Assembly: GCA_946623915.1 (NCBI GenBank)
Contig: CAMORQ010000148.1
Location: 1 to 5,600 of the forward strand
Source of the DNA: an uncultured Coriobacteriaceae bacterium
Lineage (GTDB): Bacteria > Actinomycetota > Coriobacteriia > Coriobacteriales > Eggerthellaceae
Direction: 5' to 3'
DNA: 5,600 bases
Within the stretch, counting starts at the first letter, position 1. The number at the start of each line of letters is the position of its first letter. Shown in pieces: positions 4,824 to 5,600 of this stretch. The notes under the pieces are model-generated. The model was not told the DNA's origin. It made no database searches and saw nothing but the letters and a program-made list of their open reading frames with translations. The position numbers and the translations under genes are program-made.

Positions 4824-5600
4824 ATGCTTTTCAAACTTGCCAACATAGTCCTGTCCGCTGACGATTTCCTGGTCGGAAACGAGGATCTGGTCATGCGACT
4901 GGGCGGTTCGCGGGATGTGTTGTTGCGTGCGCTCAAGGAGCCGCCGCTGAACAAGCTTTCTGCAGAAGAGAGGCGTGCGCATGTGCAGCGGCAACGTTTG
5001 CGCGCAAGCGGCGAAGTTTCCGCTTCTGCTGCCGGCGAAGGCGCACCTGCGTCTTCCTGCTTCTACGATGACGAGCAGGGTGTCTTGGAGTTTTCCGGCA
5101 CGGTTGATTTTCTAACCTATTTCAATGCGTTGCCGATGGCTAAGTGGCTTCAGTATGCATCGCTGGACAACGTCGTGCTTCACCTGGAGCTTTCGGGCAG
5201 CGATTGCGACATCGTGTTGCAGCGTGTGTATGCGCCTGCGTATGCGGCAGGCAAGCCGCATGCCGAATGGCGGGAACCCATCAACTTCTATGAGCAAGAT
5301 GGTTGGCAATCGTTCGACATCCCCGTGGATTTAGACAACGCGGTCCTCGTGGGGCTTTTCCTGGCAAGCGCCGGCACGACTCGTATGCGCAACGCCTATT
5401 TCGCCACGGACGTGGATGAAGACCGCATCCGTCCTGTGCGTATCGCGCTTTCCACGACGACGTTCAACAACGAGGACTACATTCTTCCCAACATCGACCT
5501 AGTGCGCACGCACATTCTGGAAAGCGACGAGGCGTTTGCGGATGCGTTCCACCTGTTCGTGGTCGACAACGGTCGTACGCTCGAGGCCGACGCGCTTTCC
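4824..5600 (+). CDS. GlfT2-like galactofuranosyltransferase, N-terminal part (3' end outside window)
   Basis: An ATG at 4824 opens a frame with no stop through the window end, giving 259 residues. The first part contains the GlfT2-type N-terminal beta-sandwich hallmark FSGTVDFLTYFNALPMAKW (90-108) and following beta strands (QSFDIPV, 162-168; MRNAYFATD, 188-196). The GT-A catalytic domain then begins with VRIALSTTTFNNED (205-218) and reaches HLFVVDNGRTL (243-253). The DxD and catalytic base lie beyond the window. GlfT2 enzymes polymerise galactofuranose from UDP-Galf into a galactan. The usual TTFNR motif reads TTFNN here. An extra hydrophilic Ala/Ser stretch at about 47-78 precedes the beta-sandwich core. 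The gene starts 3 nt after the previous stop with no obvious Shine-Dalgarno sequence, so translation probably depends on re-initiation. M24 is a less likely alternative start. Confidence 0.82.
   Translation, partial: MLFKLANIVLSADDFLVGNEDLVMRLGGSRDVLLRALKEPPLNKLSAEERRAHVQRQRLRASGEVSASAAGEGAPASSCFYDDEQGVLEFSGTVDFLTYFNALPMAKWLQYASLDNVVLHLELSGSDCDIVLQRVYAPAYAAGKPHAEWREPINFYEQDGWQSFDIPVDLDNAVLVGLFLASAGTTRMRNAYFATDVDEDRIRPVRIALSTTTFNNEDYILPNIDLVRTHILESDEAFADAFHLFVVDNGRTLEADALS

Noticed and set aside
3696..4994. A 432-residue open frame on the minus strand across the GT2 gene.
   Set aside because: It spans three real plus-strand genes and their junctions, with no domain and no RBS; it is a codon-bias shadow.

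Overview
The window looks like chromosomal DNA from a high-GC Gram-positive bacterium, most plausibly class Coriobacteriia (Eggerthellaceae or a relative). That placement is an inference from GC-rich coding bias, the protein families present and the GTCCC-rich intergenic repeat; no ribosomal or other marker gene is visible to prove it.

Layout. (1) Positions 1-930, minus strand: the N-terminal 310 residues of an HI0933/BaiN-type FAD-dependent oxidoreductase, whose 3' end lies outside the window. It carries an unusual insert, partly a 30-bp in-frame tandem duplication, just after the dinucleotide-binding motif. (2) Positions 931-1363, intergenic: candidate divergent promoters flank a dense cluster of a GTCCC-containing repeat. 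The cluster has five long (30-nt) and four short copies in two orientations and includes a nearly perfect inverted repeat with about 81-nt arms. (3) Positions 1310-1474: a compact tRNA-Glu(TTC) unit with extended -10 promoter, encoded CCA end and strong intrinsic terminator. (4) Positions 1490-5600, plus strand: four tightly packed genes joined by ATGA overlaps or a 3-nt gap. They encode a GtrA-like four-helix membrane protein, a large multi-pass membrane protein resembling DUF6020/GT-C glycosyltransferases, a GlfT1-like GT2 glycosyltransferase, and the first 259 residues of a GlfT2-like galactofuranosyltransferase. The last gene runs off the window end.

The four plus-strand genes most likely form an operon for a cell-envelope polysaccharide, possibly one containing galactofuranose. 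The soluble GT2 and GlfT2-like enzymes would build the chain on a polyprenyl-linked acceptor at the inner membrane face. GtrA would help flip or present a polyprenyl-phosphate sugar, and the GT-C-like protein would transfer a sugar on the outer face. The parallel with the mycobacterial galactan/arabinan locus (GlfT1, GlfT2, GtrA-like Rv3789, GT-C enzyme AftA) is inferred from family resemblance and gene context. The sugar specificity cannot be read from this sequence alone.
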